NCBI RefSeq assembly: GCF_002531725.1
Contig: NZ_NWSQ01000024.1
Span: 1 to 64,000, forward strand
Length of the DNA: 64,000 nt
Source of the DNA: Rhizobium sp. L43
GTDB lineage: Bacteria > Pseudomonadota > Alphaproteobacteria > Rhizobiales > Rhizobiaceae
Direction: 5' to 3'
Both the position numbers and the translations under genes were made by a program. Shown piece by piece: positions 34,798 to 42,348 of the stretch. Each line of letters opens with the position of its first letter. Positions within the stretch are counted from its first letter, which is position 1. Below the pieces are notes generated by a model. It had not been told where the DNA came from, did no database searches, and worked only from the letters and a program-made list of their open reading frames with translations.

Positions 34798-37029
34798 TTA
34801 TTGCTGTGGTGGCATCTGCGGCATCTGAGGTGCCGGCTGCTGCTGTGGTTTCGGCTGCATCGCCGCGATCTGCGCAAAGCCGCGCTGTAGCGTGTCGCGC
34901 TGCGCTGCCTGCTGAGATTCAATGTGCGCGAGATCGACTTGGACCGCGTACTTTCCGGCAATCTCTGCTGCCTTCAAATCTGTGTCCGCTTCGTTCTTGT
35001 CGCGGATGCGGTCGTCTTCCATGTAAAGATCGAGCAGTTTCAGATCATTCTTTGCCTTGTCCGCTGCTGCCTTGCGCTGCGTCTCCGCTTGGAATGCCTG
35101 TGCCTGCAATTCCTCTGCCGATGGCTTGTCCTGCTTAGGCTGTGGAGGCGCCTTCGACGGATCGTTCACGAATGCCGACGAGTTCTTGAAACCGGCGTTT
35201 TCGAGCATCGCAACGACTGTGTTGTAGATGTTCTGTTCGGTCGCCAATGGGCTCTGCGCTGCAACAGCCTGTTGCTGTAGGCCGAGCATTTTCTCGTACA
35301 TTGCCTGATTATAGTCGCGGTTCATGATGCCGAAGGCGACCGTCGTATTCATGTCCATATCTGGATTCCAGTTATCGACGGAGATCGGGACAAAGTTATT
35401 GGTCAACCGCTTGATGAGCGCTTCCGCACCTTCTGGATTGTTGCGGAGCAGATCGACGATAACACGGAACATGTAGCGATAGCCGGTGTCCGCGAAAAAG
35501 CGGATACTCAACTCTATGAGCAGCTGCATGGAGTTGCTGCGCTGGCTCAGGAAGGCCGAACTTGTTGACTGGAAATCCGCACCGGAAACAGCCATCATCG
35601 AGCCACCAACGCCGGTTGTGTAATCGATGTTCTGCTTGATCGCCTCGATGAACTGCATCGACGCTGCGCCATTATAAGGCGTATTGAGGAAACTGACCGC
35701 TGCGCTCGGATCGCCATCACTGCGGATGATCTTGCCGGGGTGCGGGTTCAACAGGTCATCGAAATTCGGAATAGCCTGCATGTTGACGACCTTCTGCGGG
35801 TTCACAGAGGCGTTCAGGCCGTCGATATTTGCGCGCATGATATTTGAGATCAAGCGCTGGTCGTCACCGATCTTGTCCGCAACGCCATGACCAAACAGCG
35901 TGTTGGGCAGCGGGAACGGGCAGTAGGCCGCATACGGGAAATATTCTGAAACCTCCTCAACGTTAAGGAGGACACCAGAATGCTCTATGTCGCCAGCGAT
36001 GGTCAGGTGAACGTATTCGCGCCAACCGTCACCGTCGATATCCATTCGGGTATAAACTTCGTACAGATCGACCTTATCTTTGTTCTGGCGTCCTAGAGTA
36101 AAACCAACTTGCTTGGCACGCTCCTGAGCGATGCCGGTATCATCTCCGTCTGACCGCTCGATCAGATCCACCTTTTCTTTTTTGTGACCCATTTCGAGGA
36201 GCGCCGCGCGGTCAACGACACACTTATGGCCTTGGAGATCGGCCTTGATACCACCGGTCTGCTGGTCGAAGTCTGCGTCTTTGGATACGAAGAAATCCTC
36301 TGGCTTGATGTTCTTAATTGCCATCTGCCAGGTATTTTTACGACGGCGGATTTTGAGATCGCGGAGCATTGGCAGCTGCACGCCCATCTGTGTGAGCATT
36401 TCTGGGGTCAGTCCCTGCTGCACTGCTTCTGGTGGCAGCGGCGCCGGGTATGGTTCGCCAACGCGGTTGAGTATCTTCAAGTCACCGTCGTCTTTTTCAT
36501 CTTCGGTGACATATTCGGCTAGTTGTTCTTCGGGGATGCCCTTGATGGTTTCCGGTGGACGCCAGCCCTTGTCCTGATGAAAACCGACGTGGACGACACC
36601 CAGACCGGTGATATTGCCGTTCTTCATCCACGGTGTGAGCATCGTGGCATGGGAATTGAGGTTCCGAACAATCGCGTTGACGACTGTCGTCATCTGCTGG
36701 GCGAGAGGAATGTCTTCGTCGTTCTTGGTGGTAAACTCGACAACCTTCGTTTGACTATCCAAGACCCGGAGTTGCTGTGCAGTGAGCCAGTCAACACGCT
36801 CGGCAACATCAGGACTGACATACTTGGAACGGCCCTTGAGCGGATCAGGCTTGCCGTCTTTTGCACGGTCCGAATCAAACAGTTCGCGATTGTAAAATTC
36901 GAGGCCGCGATCCTGCTTGTTAGCGATCGCGTCTTGCGAAAATCCAACGGCGTCTTGAACCTCTTTCGCGATATTGCTCAGGACTTCTTCGTCGCTCAGG
37001 GCCTTCGGTTCGGCCTTCTTGTTCGCCAT
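34798..37029 (-). CDS. Portal protein (P22-like, large)
   Basis: 743 residues, the size of P22-type portals. Recognisable portal segments: YVSPDVAERVDWLTAQQLRV, YCPFPLPNTLFGHGVADKIG, DDQRLISNIMRANIDGLNAS and NMQAIPNFDDLLNPHPGKII. The C-terminal 100 residues are a Gln/Ala-rich helical barrel-like tail ending in poly-Pro/Gln. It forms the dodecameric DNA gate at one head vertex. Confidence 0.93.
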   Translation of the reverse strand: MANKKAEPKALSDEEVLSNIAKEVQDAVGFSQDAIANKQDRGLEFYNRELFDSDRAKDGKPDPLKGRSKYVSPDVAERVDWLTAQQLRVLDSQTKVVEFTTKNDEDIPLAQQMTTVVNAIVRNLNSHATMLTPWMKNGNITGLGVVHVGFHQDKGWRPPETIKGIPEEQLAEYVTEDEKDDGDLKILNRVGEPYPAPLPPEAVQQGLTPEMLTQMGVQLPMLRDLKIRRRKNTWQMAIKNIKPEDFFVSKDADFDQQTGGIKADLQGHKCVVDRAALLEMGHKKEKVDLIERSDGDDTGIAQERAKQVGFTLGRQNKDKVDLYEVYTRMDIDGDGWREYVHLTIAGDIEHSGVLLNVEEVSEYFPYAAYCPFPLPNTLFGHGVADKIGDDQRLISNIMRANIDGLNASVNPQKVVNMQAIPNFDDLLNPHPGKIIRSDGDPSAAVSFLNTPYNGAASMQFIEAIKQNIDYTTGVGGSMMAVSGADFQSTSSAFLSQRSNSMQLLIELSIRFFADTGYRYMFRVIVDLLRNNPEGAEALIKRLTNNFVPISVDNWNPDMDMNTTVAFGIMNRDYNQAMYEKMLGLQQQAVAAQSPLATEQNIYNTVVAMLENAGFKNSSAFVNDPSKAPPQPKQDKPSAEELQAQAFQAETQRKAAADKAKNDLKLLDLYMEDDRIRDKNEADTDLKAAEIAGKYAVQVDLAHIESQQAAQRDTLQRGFAQIAAMQPKPQQQPAPQMPQMPPQQ

Positions 37030-37138
37030 TAATGCCTTTCACGGACACTTTGCGTGCCTCTAGTTCTTGGATCGCTCGACTAATCGCCGCTGTGGCGTTG
37101 TCGATCGCTGCGATCAGCGCGGAATTATCGTTTGTCAT
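36920..37138 (-). CDS. Possible small gene overlapping the portal start
   Basis: 72 residues from ATG 37138 behind GGGAGCG. The first 36 residues (MTNDNSALIAAIDNATAAIS, RAIQELEARKVSVKG) look like a real helical protein; the rest overlaps the portal gene by 110 bp in another frame and looks like an artefact (EGPERRRSPEQYRERG). Either a genuine overlapping gene or one truncated by a frameshift. A TAAATA element lies 16-31 bp upstream. Confidence 0.4.
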   Translation of the reverse strand: MTNDNSALIAAIDNATAAISRAIQELEARKVSVKGINGEQEGRTEGPERRRSPEQYRERGSRRRWIFARRDR

Positions 37139-37153
37139 GGTTCGCTCCCTACT

Positions 37154-37169
37154 CCGCATATTTAGTCGG
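37154..37169 (-). promoter_or_regulatory. TAAATA phage promoter candidate before the portal region
   Basis: Minus-strand CCGACTAAATATGCGG in the 48-bp gap after the terminase gene, just upstream of the small gene at 37138 and the portal. Confidence 0.45.
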
Positions 37170-37186
37170 AGCGCCGGATTATCGGC

Positions 37187-38611
37187 TCATTCGTAAATGC
37201 CGAGACCGGGGTAATCGATTGGCTTCGACCAAGCCCAACCTTTCGCACCGCCAGTCTTTGTGCTTGCAAAGGTAAGACAAAGCGCGTCGGCCAAGTCCGG
37301 AGACTTTTTGTTGCGCTTGCGAATTTCCGGCTTGCTTTCGACTTTGATCTTGCCGCCGTTTTCGTAGTCGTAAAACGGGAGGGTCAATTCCTGCTGCAAG
37401 TCAGGATCATTCGGGATGGAAACTCCGCCTTCGATGAACCATTCGCGGCACATCCACCACAACTGGTCACGCATACGCGAATACAGTTGAGGATCGCGGG
37501 TCGGGCTACTCTGAGCCATGACCTTTCGGACCGGCACGCCCATGTTGAACAGCATTGTATAGACGCCATAGCCGGGGCCGTTCGCGTCAACGCAAATTTC
37601 GACAGGGCGCTGCTGAATTGGGGTGACGCGCCACTCATCGTAAACGGCCTGAGCCAACTGCACGGCATCGAGATTACCGAAATCGATAGGCTTTTCGGGA
37701 ACCACGTTATCGTGACGTTTCACAAGAATTGATCGGTCCTTACCGCCACCGTTGGGATCGAGACCCCAAATGATAGGACTGTCAGCAGGTGCAACCGCGT
37801 CCTCGTTATTCATCGCTTCGATGACCGCTGAGGTTGGAATGACACCACTAGTCGAACCGATGGGAAACTCGCCCTCGACCATAACGCGGTACTGGTTTGT
37901 TCCCGCTCCACCATATAGAGCCGTGAACGCGGCCAACTTCGAAGGCGTCATATTGGGGTTGTCGGACATACGGCCATGCACCTTCGCCCATGCCTTGCTA
38001 ATGTCCTTGTGTTCCCAAGTGTCGTAGAAAAAGCCGCTCGTGTAGGCAGGGTTTGAAACCACCACCAGTTTCGGATTTACGTCCGACATGATGTTCTCAA
38101 GATTCATGAAAACGACATTCGGGACGTCGGCGGCTTCGTCTACCAGAACGAAATTGTTGGTCGCATGAATACCGCGAACCGTACCCAAGTTGTCCTTGTT
38201 CGCCGCGCTGTAGGTGGCGAAGCACTCGTTGCGGCTTGAAATTCGATAGGCGCGTGATGGGGTGTACTCAAATTCCTCGGCAAGAGCCTTCGGAATGAGA
38301 TTGTAAAGCATACCAACCTCGTTCCAGAGGTTGTCTTGAATTTGCTTCTCAGAGGGTCCGAAAATATTGACCTTCACATCGTTGAAGCAAAACAGCGCCC
38401 ACCAGACCAGAATCGCCATGACGCGGGTCTTGCCGAAGCCAACACCGCCTTTGAATGTGATGTGGTCGTTTGCAATGAATTTCTCGAAGAATTCTAGCTG
38501 CTTTGGACGGAGGGCGTTTTGCCCTCCGAAAATAGTAGTCGCGAAAAACTGAGGGTCGTTTCTGAAAGCAGCGAGCAATTTCTGCATCTGCTGCGGAGTA
38601 ATATTTGCCAC
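37187..38611 (-). CDS. Terminase large subunit
   Basis: 474 residues. The ATPase domain has Walker A GGVGFGKT (about residues 54-61), Walker B FVLVDEA (about 151-157) and a coupling motif region VVVSNPAY. The nuclease part has acidic residues in WGLDPNGGGKDRS, ICVDANGPGYG and KSPDLADALCLT. It cuts and pumps phage DNA into the prohead. The likely small-subunit gene is on the other strand at 40124, which is unusual. Confidence 0.93.
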   Translation of the reverse strand: MANITPQQMQKLLAAFRNDPQFFATTIFGGQNALRPKQLEFFEKFIANDHITFKGGVGFGKTRVMAILVWWALFCFNDVKVNIFGPSEKQIQDNLWNEVGMLYNLIPKALAEEFEYTPSRAYRISSRNECFATYSAANKDNLGTVRGIHATNNFVLVDEAADVPNVVFMNLENIMSDVNPKLVVVSNPAYTSGFFYDTWEHKDISKAWAKVHGRMSDNPNMTPSKLAAFTALYGGAGTNQYRVMVEGEFPIGSTSGVIPTSAVIEAMNNEDAVAPADSPIIWGLDPNGGGKDRSILVKRHDNVVPEKPIDFGNLDAVQLAQAVYDEWRVTPIQQRPVEICVDANGPGYGVYTMLFNMGVPVRKVMAQSSPTRDPQLYSRMRDQLWWMCREWFIEGGVSIPNDPDLQQELTLPFYDYENGGKIKVESKPEIRKRNKKSPDLADALCLTFASTKTGGAKGWAWSKPIDYPGLGIYE

Positions 38612-38632
38612 AATACACCGAAGTTGTTTGAA

Positions 38633-38647
38633 CTCCGATATTTATGG
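38633..38647 (-). promoter_or_regulatory. TAAATA phage promoter candidate before the terminase gene
   Basis: Minus-strand CCATAAATATCGGAG, 22-36 bp upstream of the terminase ATG at 38611. Confidence 0.45.
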
Positions 38648-38744
38648 AAAACTTAGGAATTAACGTATTTCTGTTGTTTTTCTTGACCTTAGCGGAGTTT
38701 GGCTAAATCCTTAGAGCAGTTGTTACTTGCAAAAGGAGAGTTTT

Positions 38745-39032
38745 ATGCTTCATCTAGGCTGGATCGGTACGATATTTTTACTGCTCGCCCTATACATGAC
38801 ATGTGAACACTGGTTCATGTTCTTCAAGGCGATCTGGTGGACGCTCAAGTGGATCGTCGGCCCGGTAGCGGGAATTGGCTTACTTTTATATGGAATGGCC
38901 CACAACACGCTGTGGGCAATGGTCATCGTCTACGCGTTTGATGCCGCTCTGCTGCTATTCGGCGCTTACATGGTCGTCTATTACTGCCTGATCAAAATGG
39001 GCTTGGCCAAGCCTGCACAGAAAGCCGATTAA
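38745..39032 (+). CDS. Small phage membrane protein, holin candidate
   Basis: 95 residues from ATG 38745 behind AAAGGAGAG. Three hydrophobic segments: WIGTIFLLLALYMTC, WIVGPVAGIGLLLYGMA and MVIVYAFDAALLLFGAYMVV. Size and topology fit a holin, but it lies far from the endolysin (46734) and on the opposite strand to most late genes. It is the first gene of a plus-strand island. Confidence 0.6.
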   Translation: MLHLGWIGTIFLLLALYMTCEHWFMFFKAIWWTLKWIVGPVAGIGLLLYGMAHNTLWAMVIVYAFDAALLLFGAYMVVYYCLIKMGLAKPAQKAD

Positions 39033-39487
39033 CTACGGCGACGAGGTTTGCGAACCGGGGCTCTATGCGGCTCCGGTTTTTCATCCTCTGGGCAATCGAT
39101 GGGCGGGACGATGATAGCTGGCGGCTCTTGCGGATTTACCGCATCGGCTAGACCCTTGAGACTTGCTTCCGTTGGCAGTCGGGGTTTCTCCGACCAATTC
39201 TGAGCCATCCGCACGGCTCCTTCGGCCAATGACATTCCAATGATGCCGATGCCAAATGCAACGGCGTTGGTCGTTGAGAGATTGGTCGCATCTAGATTCA
39301 TCCACTGCACAAACAGTGGTGTCAGGTAGACCGCGCAGAACGTTCCGACGAAACCACCTGAAATCTTCTCCCATTTGGAAGCACCCTTATTGAGCAGACT
39401 GCGGACGCCTGCCCCGGCTACACCAGCTACAAAATGGGTGGGATTGATGCCGATGGAGAGGAGAAACGCGGTAACAGATTCAAGCAA
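39029..39487 (-). CDS. Phage membrane protein with charged tail, second holin candidate
   Basis: 152 residues. Hydrophobic parts at about 3-25 (VTAFLLSIGINPTHFVAGVA), 45-62 (GGFVGTFCAVYLTPLFV) and 75-90 (AVAFGIGIIGMSLAEGAV), then a Pro-rich, basic cytosolic tail ending in RKPRRRS. This resembles putative phage holins with C-terminal tails. It overlaps the end of the convergent gene at 39032 by 4 bp. Confidence 0.6.
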   Translation of the reverse strand: MLESVTAFLLSIGINPTHFVAGVAGAGVRSLLNKGASKWEKISGGFVGTFCAVYLTPLFVQWMNLDATNLSTTNAVAFGIGIIGMSLAEGAVRMAQNWSEKPRLPTEASLKGLADAVNPQEPPAIIVPPIDCPEDEKPEPHRAPVRKPRRRS

Positions 39488-39572
39488 AGCGCACCGCCTG
39501 GAGCCACGTGTGCGCGGCGATGATTAGGTATTTTTTGAACATTCTGCCCTGTCCGATCCGTTTAGTAGTCGT

Positions 39573-39587
39573 CCCATATTTAATCGG
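39573..39587 (-). promoter_or_regulatory. TAAATA phage promoter candidate upstream of 39029-39487
   Basis: Minus-strand CCGATTAAATATGGG, about 90 bp upstream of the membrane-protein start at 39487. Confidence 0.4.
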
Positions 39588-39597
39588 AACAGGCGGA

Positions 39598-39693
39598 ATG
39601 GAGGCTCAAATAGAAGCCAACCAGAAGCCAAAGTGTAAGAACGCACGGAAACAGCGCTTCCGCCTAAATATGGCTTTAGGGAGTGCTAAATGA
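39598..39693 (+). CDS. Possible 31-residue basic peptide
   Basis: MEAQIEANQKPKCKNARKQR then FRLNMALGSAK. Its stop overlaps the next start (ATGA), the usual sign of coupled phage genes. The ribosome-binding site is weak. It may be only a leader. Confidence 0.3.
   Translation: MEAQIEANQKPKCKNARKQRFRLNMALGSAK
39658..39673 (+). promoter_or_regulatory. TAAATA phage promoter candidate, plus strand
   Basis: TTCCGCCTAAATATGG, 17-32 bp upstream of the plus-strand gene at 39690. It has the same orientation relative to its gene as the minus-strand copies. Confidence 0.45.
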
Positions 39694-40004
39694 GCAAAAT
39701 TCGCTTCGTTATCGCGGGCGGTCACATGCGAGGTGAAATCCTCGGCCAGATCGAGAACAACCCGCAAAAGTCAGAACTAGAGAACATTCGGGATTGGGTA
39801 GAGCGCCGATACGGCGGCTGGATCACCAAGCACATGAGCGATGCATCGCCGTGGACATTCGTCTCCGTGGATTTCGAAACCACTGATAAGGGCGAGAAAG
39901 AATGCGTCTTCTACTTGGACTTCGAAAACCCGAATGATGAAGACGCCTTCATCCGCAACGTCGGTGGCAAGATCATTCCATCGGAGGTGCCGGATGACGA
40001 ATGA
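39690..40004 (+). CDS. Unknown phage protein, plus-strand island
   Basis: 104 residues, acidic C-terminus. Contains IRFVIAGGHMRGEILGQIE, RDWVERRYGGWITKHM and KECVFYLDFENPNDEDAFI. No family recognised. Overlaps the next gene by 11 bp and precedes the terminase-small-subunit-like gene, so it may help packaging. Confidence 0.7.
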   Translation: MSKIRFVIAGGHMRGEILGQIENNPQKSELENIRDWVERRYGGWITKHMSDASPWTFVSVDFETTDKGEKECVFYLDFENPNDEDAFIRNVGGKIIPSEVPDDE

Positions 40005-40134
40005 GCGAAAGGAACTGCTAATCGAATTGCTCACCGAGTTCGTCAGTTCGAAGCGCGGCAAACCCCTGTCTTGGTGGATACCATTGCAACAAGCCACCGA
40101 GGCAGTGATTGAAGAGGTGAAGCGTGACCGATAA
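39994..40134 (+). CDS. Small helical phage protein (46 residues)
   Basis: ERKELLIELLTEFVSSKRGK and WIPLQQATEAVIEEVKRDR form two helices. Overlaps both neighbours by 11 bp, a tight phage operon. Function unknown. Confidence 0.6.
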   Translation: MTNERKELLIELLTEFVSSKRGKPLSWWIPLQQATEAVIEEVKRDR

Positions 40135-40504
40135 ACCAAAAGTCGTCGGCAAGCCCTTCGCCAAAGGACAGTCGGGAAATTTGAATGGCCGACCCGCGAT
40201 CCCACCGGAAGTGAAGGAAGCGGCAAAAGCGCATACGCTGCTGGCAATCGAAACCCTCGTGGACGTGATGAAAAACGGGAAGAACGAAGCGAGCCGCGTG
40301 AACAGTGCGGTTGCAATGCTGAATCGCGGATGGGGCGCACCCACACAGCAGGTTGATGTCGAACACACACATAAGCAGGATTGGTCAGCGCTGCTCAGCG
40401 CGTTGGACGCCCACAATGTGGCAAAAACCCTCACTCGGAGTGAAGCCCCGGTTATCGAAGGCAATGTTATTGAGGCCGAGCTGGTGAAGGACATAGAGGA
40501 CTGA
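40124..40504 (+). CDS. DUF5681 protein, terminase small-subunit-like
   Basis: 126 residues. The N-terminus has the DUF5681 signature GKPFAKGQSGNLNGRP, common in phage proteins linked to terminases, followed by a helical part (HTLLAIETLVDVMKNGKNEA; SRVNSAVAMLNRGWG). It could bind the packaging site. It lies on the opposite strand from the large subunit and 1.5 kb away. Confidence 0.7.
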   Translation: MTDKPKVVGKPFAKGQSGNLNGRPAIPPEVKEAAKAHTLLAIETLVDVMKNGKNEASRVNSAVAMLNRGWGAPTQQVDVEHTHKQDWSALLSALDAHNVAKTLTRSEAPVIEGNVIEAELVKDIED

Positions 40505-40507
40505 ATG

Positions 40508-40524
40508 TCCTCTACAGAGGATAC
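40508..40524. terminator. Hairpin between convergent phage genes
   Basis: TCCTCTACAGAGGA is a near-perfect palindrome between the convergent stops at 40504 and 40528, with AGGAC/GTCCT beside it. No T-tail. Confidence 0.4.
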
Positions 40525-40527
40525 AGG

Positions 40528-40983
40528 CTAGCTAAGAATGCCGTAATCCTTGCCCTTTAGAATGTAACCGACACCCTTTTTGTTCTCGATTCCCAATTCT
40601 GGCCCTGCCCTCCACAGCATTGTCGAGAGAACCATTTCGGGATCTTTCCCCCATATCTTAATCCCCTGCCGGTCAAGGGACTTGTAGATTTCGCTGCGCG
40701 ACAAAGGCTTGTCTGAATCCTCAAGCATCTGCCGTACGATCTTGGCAACCTTCTCCTTTGAAGGGTTGATTCTCACTTTGCCTTTGACGCGGAGAGTTAT
40801 TTTTTTCGGCTTATCCACCTTTTCCACAACGGGCGACACAGTGAGCGAAAGTAGTTCACTGTATGTTCCTTCCATGTCGGAAATTGCCTTTTCGAGACTA
40901 TCCAGCTGCGCCTTTGTCTTGTCTCGCTCTTCATATAATTGATTTAAAAGAGTTTTTAGCGATTCAGCAATATTGGACGTCAT
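40528..40983 (-). CDS. Coiled-coil, winged-helix phage protein, possible repressor
   Basis: 151 residues. Residues 1-50 form a coiled coil (LLNQLYEERDKTKAQLDSLE, KAISDMEGTYSEL). Residues 70-150 look like a winged helix: KVAKIVRQMLEDSDKPLSRS, EIYKSLDRQGIKIWG, GIENKKGVGYILKGKDYG. A perfect 12-bp palindrome lies 33 bp upstream of the start, so it may autoregulate. No CI-like repressor is seen elsewhere, so this is a candidate lysogeny regulator. Confidence 0.6.
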   Translation of the reverse strand: MTSNIAESLKTLLNQLYEERDKTKAQLDSLEKAISDMEGTYSELLSLTVSPVVEKVDKPKKITLRVKGKVRINPSKEKVAKIVRQMLEDSDKPLSRSEIYKSLDRQGIKIWGKDPEMVLSTMLWRAGPELGIENKKGVGYILKGKDYGILS

Positions 40984-41016
40984 GACCGGGCTCCCCTATG
41001 TGTGTCGTGAATGTAT

Positions 41017-41028
41017 GGGAATATTCCC
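41017..41028. promoter_or_regulatory. Palindromic operator candidate
   Basis: GGGAATATTCCC is a perfect 12-bp palindrome between the winged-helix gene (start 40983) and the non-coding region to its right. Confidence 0.5.
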
Positions 41029-41099
41029 GTTATTTCAATGACTTTATGGGAGAACGGTTGAAACCGGAATGTCCATCTTGCGCGGAATGGATTCCTTCG

Positions 41100-41463
41100 A
41101 TACTCTTAATCATCTCTTAATGGGGTGGAGTTGTACGGGTCTGGAACCCAAAGGCTCCACCCCATTAAGAAATACCGAATGGCGAGTTAGAACCCAGAGG
41201 TGTCTCGCAAGCCATTCGGGGATACGGTCATGCCGAAGCAGACCTCTTTCTTGGCGGTTTGAGTCTAGCAAAGGCATCCGGTCTGGTCAAATGCGAGACA
41301 TCCGATGGAGGGGCTTATGCCCTCTAAGATCTCTCGTGCATGCCATTGGGTACACTCTTATGTCCGCTTTCGGTTCGGCCGTCTCGAACACGTCAGGGCG
41401 CATTGGAGGTGCTGCGGCTAAGCACTAACTGGGGGTGGCGCGAATGCCACCTCCATCATTTTC
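41100..41463 (+). ncRNA. Candidate structured phage RNA with twin hairpins
   Basis: Part of a 495-bp gap between genes. Hairpin 1 has a perfect 15-bp stem, CTTAATGGGGTGGAG (41116-41130) and its complement (41155-41169), with a 24-base loop. Hairpin 2 has CCGAATGGCGAG (41175-41186) against CTC-GCAA-GCCATTCGG (41204-41219), 12 bp with a 4-base bulge. Both loops contain GAACCCARAGG (41144-41154 and 41190-41200). Smaller hairpins follow (GTTCG/CGAAC, GTGCT/AGCAC). The region ends in a terminator: GGGGGTGGC, loop GCGAAT, GCCACCTCC, then ATCATTTTC (41431-41463). A plus-strand frame of 119 codons spans it but looks non-coding. No known RNA family is recognised. Confidence 0.55.
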
Positions 41464-41478
41464 AAAGGGTGCGAATAG

Positions 41479-41937
41479 ATGATGCATGATTTCGCAAGGC
41501 GGCGGGACGCAAGAGAAACATTGGATCGGGTGTTCGCTGCAATGAGCGCTGCACCTGTTAGCAAGCAGCCGCCATCATTTTACTTCCTTGAGAGCCATCT
41601 CGAAAAATTAGAAATTTATGATCCTGAGAATGCAGAGCAGTGGGCGCAGCATTACGGCATGATCATCCGCCAGCTGGGCGAGTTCCAGACGCGTTCCCCG
41701 TACTGGCTCGCGTATGAGTGGGACAGCGGTTGGGGCAATCACGACTACATTATCAAGGTTCGCCAGCTGTACGGCGGCATTGACATGATCTGGTCCAACA
41801 TCCTTGAAGGCACGAACTGGCGAAGAACGAATTTTATGTTCGTATGTTTTAGCGAATGGCCGCTCGCTAAACGCTTTCGCTTTGATCATGAAGCGGATGG
41901 AACCGACTATCGAATTGAACGGCGAACCAACGTCTGA
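41479..41937 (+). CDS. Unknown phage protein
   Basis: 152 residues, from ATG 41479 (AAAGGGTGCG upstream); ATG 41482 is possible. Aromatic-rich C-terminal half (RSPYWLAYEWDSGWGNHDYI; MFVCFSEWPLAKRFRFDHEA). It starts 16 bp after the terminator of the structured RNA region. It is flanked by non-coding DNA on both sides. No family recognised. Confidence 0.65.
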   Translation: MMHDFARRRDARETLDRVFAAMSAAPVSKQPPSFYFLESHLEKLEIYDPENAEQWAQHYGMIIRQLGEFQTRSPYWLAYEWDSGWGNHDYIIKVRQLYGGIDMIWSNILEGTNWRRTNFMFVCFSEWPLAKRFRFDHEADGTDYRIERRTNV

Positions 41938-41987
41938 AAAGTTTAAAAATCATATCAAATGGTTGGCGATGTATAGGACTTTTTAGA

Positions 41988-42290
41988 AGGGCAGGCAGGG
42001 GGGTCAAAGGGTGCGGTCCTGCTAGGAAAACAGTCGCTGGGACCAGTAGAGCCCCGTTCGCTACGGCCCTGCCCTCACACGCTGCACAGTAAGCGCCAAG
42101 CAGAAGCCAGCCAGTGATATGTCTGAGGTTCGGTAAGACACTAAGCCGTAGAGTCCAGCAGACATATCGTCCTTGCGCGTTAAGCCCTTGCTACACCAGC
42201 GTACAAAAACGTGCAGCGCGCCAGTCCTGAGGTAATCTGAGGACCCTCTGATAGCGCAGCGCTGCTTAGCCAGGCCATACGTTGCAGAGC
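41988..42290. other. Second non-coding structured region
   Basis: No gene in this 410-bp gap. An 8-bp stem, AGGGCAGG (41988-41995) with CCTGCCCT (42068-42075), closes an 88-base domain holding inner pairs GGTCC/GGACC and GTAG/CTAC. A perfect 10-bp stem GATATGTCTG/CAGACATATC (42116-42125 with 42159-42168) follows, then GTCCT/AGGAC. Direction of transcription is unclear. It may be an RNA gene or a protein-binding region. Confidence 0.4.
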
Positions 42291-42296
42291 ATGGCA

Positions 42297-42341
42297 AAGC
42301 CCCCGGTTTCCCGAGGGCTTCCATCCACTTGCGCAAGTGGA
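42297..42341 (-). terminator. Terminator and 18-bp palindrome after 42349-42732
   Basis: On the minus strand, the gene stop is followed by the perfect 18-bp palindrome TCCACTTGCGCAAGTGGA (42324-42341), then by AAGCCCTCGG-GAAA-CCGGGGGCTT (42297-42320), a 10-bp stem with a GNRA loop. There is no T-tail. Confidence 0.55.
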
Positions 42342-42348
42342 CTGCTGT

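Noticed and set aside
41069..41428. 119-codon plus-strand frame over the structured RNA
   Set aside because: Composition is unlike the neighbouring phage genes, no ribosome-binding site is seen, and long stems impose the sequence.
41988..42075. tRNA-Ser(GCU)-like fold (7-8-bp acceptor-like stem, CTGCTAG loop, GTTCGCTAC)
   Set aside because: The D-arm does not pair (run of G), the anticodon stem pairs in only two positions, and the T-loop lacks the conserved A58. No CCA follows. I treat it as a structured non-coding region.
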